DNA of 64,000 nucleotides, from positions 1 through 64,000 of the forward strand of contig NZ_CP135529.1 of NCBI RefSeq assembly GCF_032401055.1, written 5' to 3'. Position 1 is the first letter of the stretch, and each line of letters starts with the position of its first letter. The notes below the pieces were generated by a model. That model was not told the DNA's origin. It saw only the letters and a program-made list of their open reading frames with translations, and searched no databases. The position numbers and the translations under genes were made by a program. This DNA comes from Tardiphaga sp. 709. GTDB taxonomy: Bacteria; Pseudomonadota; Alphaproteobacteria; Rhizobiales; Xanthobacteraceae. Positions 21,295 through 29,154 of this stretch are shown here, piece after piece.

Positions 21295-21371
21295 TGGTAG
21301 GCGGCGAGAGATTCGAACTCCCGACCCTCTCGGTGTAAACGAGATGCTCTAACCAGCTGAGCTAGCCGCCC
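21295..21371 (-). tRNA. tRNA-Val (anticodon TAC)
   Basis: 77 nt with encoded CCA. Acceptor stem GGGCGGC/GCCGCCT, D arm GCTC-AGCTGGTTAGA-GC, anticodon stem TCTCG/CGAGA around loop TTTACAC (anticodon TAC, reads GUA), T arm GGGAGTTCGAATCTC. Confidence 0.97.
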
Positions 21372-21469
21372 TCGGGCAATCACCCTCACGGCCTCTCTTT
21401 AACGCCAGCACTCCGTCGCGGCAAGGCGTTCTCGCGCGGATATTCCGATCTCGCCCTCAGGTGTTTCGC

Positions 21470-21655
21470 CTAGCGCGCCGCCAGCACCTTGGCGAGTTGA
21501 ACGCCTTCGTTCAACAGCGCCATGCGCAGCAGATCATAGGTCGTCTCGGACCCGCATGCGTTTGCCAGCCGCAAAGCTTGCAGCATCGTGACGATCAGCT
21601 CGTCGGCGTCTTTGCCGCCCTGAATGACCTGGAACTGATTGGGGGACATCGGCAT
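21470..21655 (-). CDS. small hypothetical protein coupled to luxI
   Basis: 61 residues from ATG 21655, whose A is the last base of the luxI stop (TGATG); a second start at 21649 gives 59 residues. The sequence, with QFQVIQGGKDADELIVTMLQ, YDLLRMALLNEGVQLAKVL and no membrane segment, is predicted to be mostly alpha-helical. I do not recognise the family. The overlap implies translational coupling and a role linked to the AHL synthase, either in signal metabolism or in control. Confidence 0.6.
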   Translation of the reverse strand: MPMSPNQFQVIQGGKDADELIVTMLQALRLANACGSETTYDLLRMALLNEGVQLAKVLAAR

Positions 21656-22269
21656 CAGGCGATCCGCCGGGAGGTCTGAGGCAACGCAAAGACGCTGTCT
21701 TCGATGGCAACACTCTTGCTGACGCGGGCGAGACACTTTTCACTGACATGAAACAGCACGGCGATGGTGGCCTCGCCATCGATCATGGCTGGCAATCCCA
21801 GCGGCTCGATCTCCAGTCCGAAGCCCTGAAGAATCGGGATGCGCAAGGGATTGATGACCGAGGTGAAACCGGACAGGCCTTCCATCAGGCCATATTCCTG
21901 AATCGCGAGTAGCAGTTCGAAATAGTGCCGGCTGCGGCGTTCGGATTTGCGCATGGCAAAGCGTGTCAGCTCGAACACATCGCGGCGCTGGATCAGCGCG
22001 CCATCGACAAGCTGCGCAAAATTCTCGCTGAGCATGTGAGGCAGTACGGTTGGATAGAGCCGGAAGCCGCCTGCGACAGTGCCTGCGTCATCGGCCGCGA
22101 CCAAATAGACAGCAGCATCATCGTCATACTGGTCTTTCTCGTGGATGCCATCGACATCAAAGGCGGTCCAGCCGCGCTCTCCGACGAAGACCTCGTGCCG
22201 GAGCCGAAATTGCTTGTCCAGGAGATCGCCGAACTGCCCAGCATTACCGCTGTGAATGACCTCGATCAT
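21655..22269 (-). CDS. acyl-homoserine-lactone synthase, LuxI family
   Basis: 204 residues from ATG 22269. Invariant LuxI residues fall at their canonical numbers with this start: Arg24, Phe28 and Trp34 in FRLRHEVFVGERGW, acidic residues Asp46 and Asp49 in KDQYDD, Arg69 in GGFRLYPT, and Glu99/Arg102 in FELTRFA. The C-terminal part (GFTSVINPLRIPILQGFGLEIEPLGLPAMIDG) resembles, from memory, the BjaI/RpaI/BraI group, which make branched- or aryl-HSL signals; the acyl substrate cannot be settled here. The frame stays open to ATG 22350 through the luxR-luxI gap, but residue numbering argues for 22269. Located just downstream of luxR. Confidence 0.9.
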   Translation of the reverse strand: MIEVIHSGNAGQFGDLLDKQFRLRHEVFVGERGWTAFDVDGIHEKDQYDDDAAVYLVAADDAGTVAGGFRLYPTVLPHMLSENFAQLVDGALIQRRDVFELTRFAMRKSERRSRHYFELLLAIQEYGLMEGLSGFTSVINPLRIPILQGFGLEIEPLGLPAMIDGEATIAVLFHVSEKCLARVSKSVAIEDSVFALPQTSRRIA

Positions 22270-22277
22270 AAAAAGCT

Positions 22278-22299
22278 CTCCACGCTCGTCTGCGTGGAG
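22278..22299 (-). promoter_or_regulatory. terminator-like hairpin sequestering the luxI ribosome-binding site
   Basis: Minus-strand perfect stem CTCCACGC/GCGTGGAG with loop AGACGA, followed by AGCTTTTT and then directly by the luxI ATG. The GGAG at the end of the right arm is the only plausible Shine-Dalgarno, nine bases from the start, so the stem hides it. The hairpin plus T5 also has the form of an intrinsic terminator. Confidence 0.6.
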
Positions 22300-22351
22300 G
22301 GGTCTCATGATGAGTTTGGTCGCGATATTCCGTGGGCAGGGGATTGACAAT

Positions 22352-23086
22352 TCAGAAAGCGATCAGTCCTTGTGTGATCGCTTCGGCCACGGCCTGCGCG
22401 CGCGTATGCGCATTCAACTTGTGCATGGCGGCGGTGACGGTCTTGTTCACCGTATCTTCGGAGATGCCGAGAATGACGCTCGTATCCCAGGCGGTCTTTC
22501 CGGCAGCGACCCAGCTGACGACCTCGCGCTCCCGCAAGGTGAGGGCGATCAACTTCGCACGCTGATGAGAGCGAAGCGTTGCAAAGCGATTGAACGCATA
22601 CATGGTGACGAGCTCGATGGCGCCGTGTGCGTCCTCGGTGTCTTCGACTTCGTAGCCAGCGAGTGACAAGCCGGCCTGATAGCCGTTCATGCCATGCACC
22701 GGCGCGCAGAGGCCGAACTTCAATCCGTAATCGACGGACGCGATCTCCATGATGGTCCGTGATATCGGGCTGACCTCGTCGAGCCGGATGTCGGACCAGG
22801 TGAACAGCTCGGGTTGCCGGCGGATCCGCGGCGCAACGGGATCCGAGGCATAGAAATTGGACGCGCTATATTGTTCGGCCCATGCTTTGGGCCATACTTT
22901 CAGCAATACGCGATCTTCGAACGGTTGGTTGACGCCGGTCGAGGCCAGAAAGCAGATGTGATTGTAGCCGAACGATTTGGCCGTAGCGGCCACGATATCG
23001 CCAACCGCAGACATGGAGGCGGCATTGGCAATACTTTCGATGGCCGACAGTGCGGTCTGAAAATGCTTGCCTTTGAATGACCCCAT
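22352..23086 (-). CDS. LuxR-family quorum-sensing regulator
   Basis: 244 residues. The N-terminal autoinducer-binding domain (about 10-165) shows the conserved aromatic/acidic set in WAEQYSASNFYASDPVAPRIR and ELFTWSD, and a central glycine region FGLCAPVHGMNGYQAGLSLAG. The C-terminal GerE-type helix-turn-helix (about 180-242) includes LTLREREVVSWVAAGKTAWD and GISEDTVNKTVTAAMHKL. It probably binds the signal made by the adjacent LuxI (82-bp gap, same direction). No obvious lux-box palindrome is visible before luxI. Confidence 0.9.
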   Translation of the reverse strand: MGSFKGKHFQTALSAIESIANAASMSAVGDIVAATAKSFGYNHICFLASTGVNQPFEDRVLLKVWPKAWAEQYSASNFYASDPVAPRIRRQPELFTWSDIRLDEVSPISRTIMEIASVDYGLKFGLCAPVHGMNGYQAGLSLAGYEVEDTEDAHGAIELVTMYAFNRFATLRSHQRAKLIALTLREREVVSWVAAGKTAWDTSVILGISEDTVNKTVTAAMHKLNAHTRAQAVAEAITQGLIAF

Positions 23087-23289
23087 GGCGCGCCTGCATA
23101 TCAGCTGAAATGGAGCTATGTTTTTGGGAAATAATTCTTGTTATAATTTATAAATGTACTGGGGAGGATATCGTCGCCGTCACGGCGCGCAATTCGCCAT
23201 TCGATTGACACCACAACTATACACCGTTCCGTGACTGCCGGAACGGCCGTCCATCGCTGCTTTGTGCAGCGAATGGTTCTTTGTTACCA
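23087..23289. other. AT-rich gap upstream of luxR with two hairpins
   Basis: Positions 23110-23160 are markedly AT-rich (TTATAATTTATAA) for this genome and probably contain the luxR promoter. Two hairpins follow: CCGTTCCG-N7-CGGAACGG (23224-23246) and CGCTGC-N5-GCAGCG (23255-23271). They lie downstream of pepT and may end its transcript, although neither has a good minus-strand T-run. Confidence 0.45.
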
Positions 23290-24549
23290 CTACGCCCGTT
23301 CTTCCCAGATCATCGCCAGATGCACGATGGTCTGCACGGCTTTTTCCATGTCCTGGACGCTGACCCATTCGGTACGGCCATGGAAGGCGTGTTCGCCGGC
23401 GAAGATGTTGGGGCAGGGCAGGCCCATGAAGGACAGCCGCGATCCGTCGGTGCCGCCGCGGATGCTGCTGCGGACGGGTTTGAGCCCGGCGCGCTGGATC
23501 GCTTCCACGGCGTATTCGACCATGTGCGGGTAGCGGTCGATCACCTGCTTCATGTTGCGGTATTGCTGCTTGATCTCGAGCGTCGCTGTCGAGTGCGGAT
23601 AGGCCGTCATCACGTCGTCGACGATGGATTGCAGCAGCGCTTCCTTCTCCGCAAGGCCGTCATCTGTGAAGTCGCGCACGATCAGACTGAGCGTCGCTTT
23701 TTCAAGCGCGCCGGAAATGCCGATCGGATGCAGGAAGCCTTGCTTGCCGTCGGTGGTCTCAGGCGAACAGGTGTCTTTCGGCAGTCGCTCGACGATTGCG
23801 GCGGCGATCTTGATGGCGTGCTCCATCTTGCCCTTGGCAAAGCCGGGATGTGCGCTGACGCCTTCGATGGTGATGACGGCACCGTCGGCCGAGAAAGTCT
23901 CGTCTTCGACGTAGCCGGCGGTCTCGCCATCCATGGTGTAGGCGAAGTCGGCGCCCAGCTTTGTCAGGTCGACCTTGTCGACGCCGCGGCCGATCTCTTC
24001 ATCGGGCGTGAACAGGATCTTGATGGTGCCGTGCCTGATCTGTGGATTGGCAACCAGGAAACGTGCCGCGTCCATGATCTCGGCAAGGCCAGCCTTGTTG
24101 TCGGCGCCCAGCAAGGTGGTGCCGTCGGTGGTGATGATGTCATGGCCGATCTGGTCCTTCAGCGCCGGATTGTCGGCGACGCGGATGACCTGCGTTGTGT
24201 CCACCGGCAGCACGATATCGCCGCCCCGATAGTTCTTGACGATCTGGGGTTTGACATCCTTGCCGCTGCAGTCGGGCGAGGTGTCCATATGCGAGCAGAA
24301 ACATATCACCGGCACCTTCTTGTCCGATGTCGCGGGGATCGTCGCATAGACATAGCCATGCTCGTCGAGATGCGCGTCCCTGAGCCCCAGGTCCCGCAGC
24401 TCCTGCGCGAGTACGCGGCCGAGATCCTTCTGCTTTTCGGTCGATGGGCAGGTGGGGGAGGTAGGGTCGGACTGAGTGTCGATCACTACATAGCGCAGGA
24501 AGCACGCAGTCACGTCATGGGCGAAATCGAAGGGGGGAGTTGCTGTCAA
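23290..24549 (-). CDS. pepT: peptidase T (tripeptide aminopeptidase, M20 family)
   Basis: 419-residue cytoplasmic zinc peptidase. Metal-binding motifs: VICFCSHMDTSPD (His/Asp, about 81-93), TTLLGADNKAGLAEIMDA (bridging Asp), LFTPDEEIGRG (catalytic Glu pair, about 180) and TMDGETAGYVE. The dimerisation domain has VSAHPGFAKGKMEHAI, and the C-terminal His ligand is in NIFAGEHAFHGRTEWV. Length is usual for PepT. Same strand as luxR, but separated by 203 bp with hairpins. Confidence 0.95.
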   Translation of the reverse strand: MTATPPFDFAHDVTACFLRYVVIDTQSDPTSPTCPSTEKQKDLGRVLAQELRDLGLRDAHLDEHGYVYATIPATSDKKVPVICFCSHMDTSPDCSGKDVKPQIVKNYRGGDIVLPVDTTQVIRVADNPALKDQIGHDIITTDGTTLLGADNKAGLAEIMDAARFLVANPQIRHGTIKILFTPDEEIGRGVDKVDLTKLGADFAYTMDGETAGYVEDETFSADGAVITIEGVSAHPGFAKGKMEHAIKIAAAIVERLPKDTCSPETTDGKQGFLHPIGISGALEKATLSLIVRDFTDDGLAEKEALLQSIVDDVMTAYPHSTATLEIKQQYRNMKQVIDRYPHMVEYAVEAIQRAGLKPVRSSIRGGTDGSRLSFMGLPCPNIFAGEHAFHGRTEWVSVQDMEKAVQTIVHLAMIWEERA

Positions 24550-24591
24550 AGGTCACCATCTGATTGCAGAAGTCCTCACAGCTTAGAAGTT

Positions 24592-24628
24592 TCATTCCGG
24601 GCCGTCACGAGGACGCGGCCCGGAATGA
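24592..24628 (-). terminator. strong hairpin after the HU gene
   Basis: Perfect 13-bp stem TCATTCCGGGCCG/CGGCCCGGAATGA with an 11-nt loop, 20 bp beyond the HU stop. The T-run after it is poor, so it may work as a 3' stabiliser as much as a terminator. Confidence 0.75.
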
Positions 24629-24647
24629 GATCAGTTCAAGCGGTCGA

Positions 24648-24968
24648 TCAGACGGCTTCCTTGAGTTCCTTGGCCGGCCGGAACGCGACCTTCTTGCTGG
24701 CTGCGATCTCGATCTGCTCGCCGGTCGCCGGGTTGCGACCCATGCGGGCGGCGCGCTTGCGGACCTGAAGGATGCCAAGGCCGACGATGCGGATACGCTC
24801 GCCATTCTTGAGATGGTTGGTGATGCGCTCCACCATGTCACCGAGGATTTCTTCGGCCTTCTTCTTCGACAGCTCGTGATCTTCAGCCAGGGCCGCGGCG
24901 AGATGCTTCAGCGTGATGGTGGGAGGAGTGGCCGCTTTCGCGGCGGTGGTGGTTGCAGCTTTTGCCAT
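24648..24968 (-). CDS. DNA-binding protein HU (variant with N-terminal extension)
   Basis: 106 residues, a bacterial HU/IHF-type histone-like protein. The core ITLKHLAAALAEDHELSKKKAEEILGDMVERITNHLKNGERIRIVGLGILQVRKRAARMGRNPATGEQIEIAASKK follows the family throughout, including the arm with the conserved RxxRxGRNPxTG motif. About 17 extra residues (MAKAATTTAAKAATPPT) precede it, a short Ala/Lys/Thr tail that standard HU lacks. Nucleoid-associated; possibly a second HU besides HupB. Confidence 0.88.
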   Translation of the reverse strand: MAKAATTTAAKAATPPTITLKHLAAALAEDHELSKKKAEEILGDMVERITNHLKNGERIRIVGLGILQVRKRAARMGRNPATGEQIEIAASKKVAFRPAKELKEAV

Positions 24969-25223
24969 GAATCTGGCCCTTCTCGTTGGTGGTCTGTCTT
25001 AAACCTGTGACGCAGCAGGGCTTAAACGATTCGGAGCGATGCCGCGCCGCTGTTTTGCCTGCAAACAGGGGCTTATTTGCATTTTCGGCCTTAAAACGGC
25101 CTTCTCGCAAAGCCTGCAACGACGCCTTCTTGTGATGTCCCCCGGAATGGTTCTGCAACGTCCTTGACTTCAAAAGGACGTCCCTTTATGTCCAGCCCCA
25201 CTGCGGGATTGCAGACGATCCAC

Positions 25224-25300
25224 GCGGGAGTAGCTCAGTTGGTTAGAGCGCTGCCCTGTCACGGCAGAGGTCGCGGGTTCGAGTCCCGTCTCTCGCGCCA
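25224..25300 (+). tRNA. tRNA-Asp (anticodon GTC)
   Basis: 77 nt with CCA. Acceptor stem GCGGGAG/CTCTCGC, anticodon stem CTGCC/GGCAG around loop CTGTCAC (anticodon GTC), T arm GCGGGTTCGAGTCCCGT. The 3' end is part of a 9-bp hairpin CGCCATTCC/GGAATGGCG (25296-25317) that may help 3' processing or termination. Confidence 0.97.
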
Positions 25301-25409
25301 TTCCATCGGGAATGGCGAGATTCAGGTCCATCCGCGGTCGTCCCCACAAGTTTCCTCAACAGAACTATAGAGTTGTAGACGTCTCGCGCGGCATTTGACG
25401 TGCCAGCGC

Positions 25410-25685
25410 TCAGAACGAATCTGCCAACGCGATTTCCTGCTTCAGCGCCTCGATTCGCCGCGCGGCTTCAGCGCGCGTCAGATCCTTTTCGAATTGTTTG
25501 GGCTGATAGGCCTCGATCGCCAGCGATTTCAGCGTCAGCGCCTGGCCGCGGGTCATCGGGCCGGAGAGGCGATCCGGCAGGCTCTCATACGACGATACCG
25601 ATGCCGCAATCGCGGGGACGACGATCTCACCGCGGGTGTTCAAAGCAGGGGTCTTCAAAGCCAGGGTCTTTAAAGCAGGGGTCAT
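25410..25685 (-). CDS. DUF3072 family protein
   Basis: 91 residues. The C-terminal half, PMTRGQALTLKSLAIEAYQPKQF followed by DLTRAEAARRIEALKQEIALAD, matches my memory of DUF3072 (a short helical domain of unknown role common in Rhizobiales). The N terminus is encoded by a 15-bp tandem repeat giving PALKT-LALKT-PALNT. ATG 25685 is preceded by GGAGG at good spacing, so it is chosen over the ATG four codons upstream. Divergent from the two small SOS-box genes across 74 bp. Confidence 0.75.
   Translation of the reverse strand: MTPALKTLALKTPALNTRGEIVVPAIAASVSSYESLPDRLSGPMTRGQALTLKSLAIEAYQPKQFEKDLTRAEAARRIEALKQEIALADSF
25636..25680 (-). repeat. three 15-bp imperfect tandem repeats
   Basis: Units 25636-25650, 25651-25665 and 25666-25680 each follow the pattern GT(C/G)TT(C/T)AAAGC-AGGG on the plus strand. 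They code for the five-residue repeat at the N terminus of the DUF3072 protein and keep the frame. Confidence 0.8.
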
Positions 25686-25734
25686 GGGAACCTCCAAAAA
25701 TCCGATCTGGGTTGAAACAATGGCTTGTCAATTT

Positions 25735-25749
25735 GTTCTCTTTTTGTTC
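25735..25749 (+). promoter_or_regulatory. LexA (SOS) box in the promoter of the 25760 gene pair
   Basis: GTTC-TCTTTTT-GTTC is an exact match to the alphaproteobacterial LexA operator GTTC-N7-GTTC. It lies between a -35-like TTGTCA (25725-25730) and a -10-like CTATAT (25749-25754), the position expected for repression. The predicted transcription start coincides with the ATG at 25760. Confidence 0.8.
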
Positions 25750-25759
25750 TATATCGCAA

Positions 25760-25951
25760 ATGACCAAGCTCGCCAACCTGAATTTCAGAATCGCCCGGCT
25801 GCGCTACCAGATGAAAGGGGTGCAGTCGGATATCCGGCTGCTGACCAATGCCCAGCTGGATTGTGCCAATGCCGCCATGCGCCTGCGGCGGATGCAGGCC
25901 GATCTGCTGGCGCTCATCGCGGAGCGTGAGGTGCTGGCATGTCCGGCGTGA
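25760..25951 (+). CDS. small helical protein, first of an SOS-box pair
   Basis: 63 residues, family not recognised. The chain LNFRIARLRYQMKGVQSDIRLL and MRLRRMQADLLALIAEREVL has heptad-like hydrophobic spacing and many Arg, so a short coiled-coil hairpin is likely; no membrane segment. There is no Shine-Dalgarno before the ATG, and the likely -10 box ends five bases upstream, so the mRNA may be leaderless. Its last 13 bases overlap the next gene. The perfect LexA box upstream suggests induction by DNA damage. Confidence 0.65.
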   Translation: MTKLANLNFRIARLRYQMKGVQSDIRLLTNAQLDCANAAMRLRRMQADLLALIAEREVLACPA

Positions 25952-26148
25952 GCGAGCCGCCGCAGCTCAGGATCATCACATTGCGGGCGCAGATCGCCGA
26001 GCTCGGCGCGGCGATCCGTCTGTTGCGACAGGCGGGCATGGACAACGCCGCCGCGGAGTTGCTGCTGGCGCGGAAACGCGCCGAACTGGATGGCATGTTG
26101 TGGCAGGGAAGGAGCGCCAGGTCCGACCCGCCGACGGGCGAGGTTTGA
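25939..26148 (+). CDS. small helical protein, second of the SOS-box pair
   Basis: 69 residues, family not recognised. LRIITLRAQIAELGAAIRLLRQAG and NAAAELLLARKRAELDGML are amphipathic helices and the tail GRSARSDPPTGEV is disordered. The layout (two helices with a Leu/Ala heptad pattern) resembles the first protein of the pair, so they may be related by duplication or form a hetero-coiled coil. It overlaps its partner by 13 bases with GGAGCGTGAGG upstream as a possible ribosome-binding site. The 231 bp after it up to nuoA hold no gene and should contain the nuo promoter. Confidence 0.6.
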   Translation: MSGVSEPPQLRIITLRAQIAELGAAIRLLRQAGMDNAAAELLLARKRAELDGMLWQGRSARSDPPTGEV

Positions 26149-26379
26149 CGGTCCCGGCGGTTGGGAAGTCATGCCGGATTTTTGAGAATCTGCGGGAGGT
26201 TTGTCGCAGCCGGCGATGCATCGGCAAGGTTGCGTTTCAATCGTCGCGCCGCGCATGGCAGAGCATGAAACTGTCAACATCCCTTGTCTTGCATGGCTTG
26301 TTGCGCTGCGCTAAGCCTCAGAACCATTCCAATGTTCGAATCTGTGGCAAAGTCAGGGCCGCAGGAGTAAGGCTCGCCG

Positions 26380-26745
26380 ATGAACGGCATCTTGCATAAT
26401 TATCTCCCACTTGTGGTCTTTATCGGCATCGCATCCGTCATCGGTCTGGCCTTGCTGATCGCGCCATTTCTCGTCGCCTACCAGCAGCCAGATCCGGAAA
26501 AGCTGTCCGCCTATGAATGCGGATTCAACGCTTTTGACGATGCGCGCATGAAGTTCGATGTGCGGTTCTATCTGGTGGCGATTCTCTTCATCATCTTCGA
26601 TCTGGAAGTCGCCTTTCTGTTTCCGTGGGCAGTGGCCTTCGGCAAGCTTGGCGCAACCGGCTTCTGGTCGATGATCGTGTTTCTCGGCGTGCTCACCATC
26701 GGTTTCGCCTACGAATGGAAGAAAGGCGCGCTCGAATGGGATTGA
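26380..26745 (+). CDS. nuoA: NADH-quinone oxidoreductase subunit A
   Basis: 121-residue membrane subunit of complex I with three membrane helices. Landmarks are [40 protein letters not shown] (about 45-84), with the conserved Cys-containing loop close to the quinone site. First gene of the nuo operon. Start ATG 26380 behind AGGAGTAAGG. It overlaps nuoB by 10 bases. Confidence 0.97.
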   Translation: MNGILHNYLPLVVFIGIASVIGLALLIAPFLVAYQQPDPEKLSAYECGFNAFDDARMKFDVRFYLVAILFIIFDLEVAFLFPWAVAFGKLGATGFWSMIVFLGVLTIGFAYEWKKGALEWD

Positions 26746-27323
26746 GCCCAGTCATAGCCTCGGCTCCCGCCATCGCGCAGGCGCCGAAAGGCATCATCGA
26801 TCCGTCCACCGGCAAGCCGATCGGCGCGAACGATCCGTATTTTCTCGAGGTCAATGCCGAGCTGTCCGACAAGGGCTTCTTCGTCGCCGCGACCGACGAC
26901 CTGATCACCTGGGCGCGCACCGGCTCGCTGATGTGGATGACCTTCGGTCTCGCCTGCTGCGCGGTTGAGATGATGCAGGTGTCGATGCCGCGTTACGACG
27001 TCGAGCGCTTCGGCTTCGCGCCGCGCGCGTCGCCGCGTCAGTCCGACGTGATGATCGTCGCCGGCACGCTGACCAACAAGATGGCCCCGGCGCTGCGCAA
27101 GGTCTATGACCAGATGCCGGAGCCGCGTTACGTCATCTCGATGGGCTCCTGCGCCAATGGCGGCGGCTACTATCACTACTCGTATTCGGTGGTTCGGGGC
27201 TGCGACCGTATCGTGCCGATCGACATTTATGTCCCGGGCTGCCCGCCCACCGCAGAAGCGCTTCTCTACGGCGTGCTGCTGCTGCAGAAGAAGATCCGCC
27301 GCACCGGCACGATTGAACGCTAA
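26736..27323 (+). CDS. nuoB: NADH-quinone oxidoreductase subunit B
   Basis: 195 residues; carries the N2 iron-sulfur cluster that reduces quinone. Ligands are in [11 protein letters not shown] (tandem cysteines, about 65-75), [15 protein letters not shown] and [13 protein letters not shown]. The ATG lies inside the end of nuoA (10-base overlap); a longer upstream frame exists but runs through nuoA. An N-terminal stretch of about 30 residues before [16 protein letters not shown] is usual in alphaproteobacteria. Confidence 0.97.
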   Translation: MGLSPVIASAPAIAQAPKGIIDPSTGKPIGANDPYFLEVNAELSDKGFFVAATDDLITWARTGSLMWMTFGLACCAVEMMQVSMPRYDVERFGFAPRASPRQSDVMIVAGTLTNKMAPALRKVYDQMPEPRYVISMGSCANGGGYYHYSYSVVRGCDRIVPIDIYVPGCPPTAEALLYGVLLLQKKIRRTGTIER

Positions 27324-27349
27324 GACTCGCGAACGCTTAAGGCTTTGTC

Positions 27350-27964
27350 ATGGACGATGTGAGGCTCGACACACTGGGTCAGACGATTGTCGGCGCCCTG
27401 CCGGGTGCCGCGCTCGCGCATGAGGTGGCGTTCGGCCAGCTGACGATTGCGGTGGAAACATCGAAGATCGTCGAGGTCGCGCAGTTCCTGCGTGACGATC
27501 CGCGGTGCCGCTTCGTCAATTTTACCGATGCGACGGCCGTCGACTATCCCGGTCGCGAAAAGCGCTTCGACGTTGTCTATCATCTGATGTCGCCGACATT
27601 GAATGCGCGCATCCGTCTGAAGGCGATCGCATCCGAGACGACGCAGGTGCCGTCGATCATCTCAGTGTTTCCCGGCGCCGACTGGTTCGAGCGCGAAGCC
27701 TATGACCTCTATGGCGTGATCTTTGTCGGTCATCCCGACATGCGCCGTCTGCTGACCGATTACGGTTTCGACGGCCATCCACTGCGCAAGGACTTCCCGC
27801 TCACAGGCTTCGTCGAAGTTCGCTACGACGACCAGGAGAAGCGGGTGGTGTACGAGCCGGTCCGGCTCAATCAGGAATTCCGCAAGTTCGATTTCCTCTC
27901 GCCCTGGGAAGGCGCGGATTATCCCGTGCTGCCCGGTGACGAGAAGGCAGAGGTCAAGCCATGA
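27350..27964 (+). CDS. nuoC: NADH-quinone oxidoreductase subunit C
   Basis: 204-residue peripheral-arm subunit (30-kDa family). The signature [47 protein letters not shown] (about 115-160) is complete. Separate from NuoD (not fused as in enterics). Its stop overlaps the nuoD start (ATGA). Confidence 0.97.
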   Translation: MDDVRLDTLGQTIVGALPGAALAHEVAFGQLTIAVETSKIVEVAQFLRDDPRCRFVNFTDATAVDYPGREKRFDVVYHLMSPTLNARIRLKAIASETTQVPSIISVFPGADWFEREAYDLYGVIFVGHPDMRRLLTDYGFDGHPLRKDFPLTGFVEVRYDDQEKRVVYEPVRLNQEFRKFDFLSPWEGADYPVLPGDEKAEVKP

Positions 27965-29154
27965 CCGAACAACCCAACGTTCGCAATTTCACGATCAACT
28001 TCGGACCGCAGCATCCGGCCGCGCACGGCGTGCTCCGCCTTGTGCTGGAACTCGACGGTGAAGTCGTCGAGCGCGTCGATCCGCATATCGGCCTGCTTCA
28101 CCGCGGCACCGAGAAGCTGATCGAGCAGAAGACCTATCTGCAGGCGATCCCGTATTTCGACCGGCTCGATTACGTCGCGCCGATGAACCAGGAACACGCG
28201 TTCTGTCTGGCCGCCGAAAAGCTGCTCGGCGTCACCGTGCCGCGCCGCGGCCAGTTGATCCGCGTGCTGTATTCCGAAATCGGCCGCATCCTGTCGCATC
28301 TTCTCAACATCACCACGCAGGCGATGGACGTCGGCGCGCTGACCCCGCCGCTGTGGGGCTTCGAAGAGCGCGAAAAACTGATGGTGTTCTATGAGCGCGC
28401 CTCGGGCTCGCGCATGCATGCCGCGTTCTTCCGTATCGGCGGCGTGCATCAGGATCTGCCGCCCAAGCTGATCAACGATATCGATGCCTGGTGCGATGCC
28501 TTCCCGCAGGTGCTCGACGATCTCGAAACGCTGCTCACCGGCAATCGTATTTTCAAACAGCGCAACGTCGATATCGGCGTGGTGTCGCTGGAAGATGCCT
28601 GGAAGTGGGGCTTCTCCGGCGTGATGGTGCGTGGCTCGGGCGCTGCCTGGGATCTGCGCAAGTCGCAGCCTTATGAATGCTACGCCGAAATGGATTTCGA
28701 CGTTCCGATCGGCAAGAACGGCGACTGCTACGATCGCTACTGTATTCGCGTCGAAGAGATGCGGCAGTCGACCAAGATCATGAAGCAGTGCATCGCCAAG
28801 ATGCGCGCGCCGGACGGGCAGGGCGCCGTTGCGATCGAAGACAACAAGATTTTCCCGCCGCGTCGCGGCGAGATGAAGCGTTCGATGGAATCGCTGATCC
28901 ATCACTTCAAGCTCTACACCGAAGGTTTTCGCGTGCCGGAAGGTGAGGTCTATGCGGCCGTCGAAGCGCCGAAGGGCGAATTTGGCGTCTATCTCGTATC
29001 CGACGGCACCAACAAACCCTACAAGTGCAAGATTCGCGCGCCGGGCTTTGCGCATCTGCAGGCTATGGACTTCATGTGCCGCGGCCATCTGCTCGCCGAC
29101 GTCTCGGCCATTCTCGGTTCGCTCGACATCGTGTTTGGTGAGGTCGATCGGTGA
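27961..29154 (+). CDS. nuoD: NADH-quinone oxidoreductase subunit D
   Basis: 397-residue 49-kDa-type subunit forming the quinone pocket with NuoB. Landmarks are [53 protein letters not shown] and the C-terminal [28 protein letters not shown]. The stop TGA overlaps the GTG start of the following methyltransferase (GTGA at 29151-29154). Confidence 0.97.
   Translation: MTEQPNVRNFTINFGPQHPAAHGVLRLVLELDGEVVERVDPHIGLLHRGTEKLIEQKTYLQAIPYFDRLDYVAPMNQEHAFCLAAEKLLGVTVPRRGQLIRVLYSEIGRILSHLLNITTQAMDVGALTPPLWGFEEREKLMVFYERASGSRMHAAFFRIGGVHQDLPPKLINDIDAWCDAFPQVLDDLETLLTGNRIFKQRNVDIGVVSLEDAWKWGFSGVMVRGSGAAWDLRKSQPYECYAEMDFDVPIGKNGDCYDRYCIRVEEMRQSTKIMKQCIAKMRAPDGQGAVAIEDNKIFPPRRGEMKRSMESLIHHFKLYTEGFRVPEGEVYAAVEAPKGEFGVYLVSDGTNKPYKCKIRAPGFAHLQAMDFMCRGHLLADVSAILGSLDIVFGEVDR

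Noticed and set aside
22270-22351. lux-box palindrome in the luxR-luxI gap
   Set aside because: No 18-20 bp imperfect dyad of the usual form; the only strong inverted repeat is the hairpin at the luxI start, which is better explained at RNA level.
23180-23290. Short minus-strand frame in the luxR-pepT gap
   Set aside because: It crosses two hairpins, has no ribosome-binding site and shows no protein-like composition.
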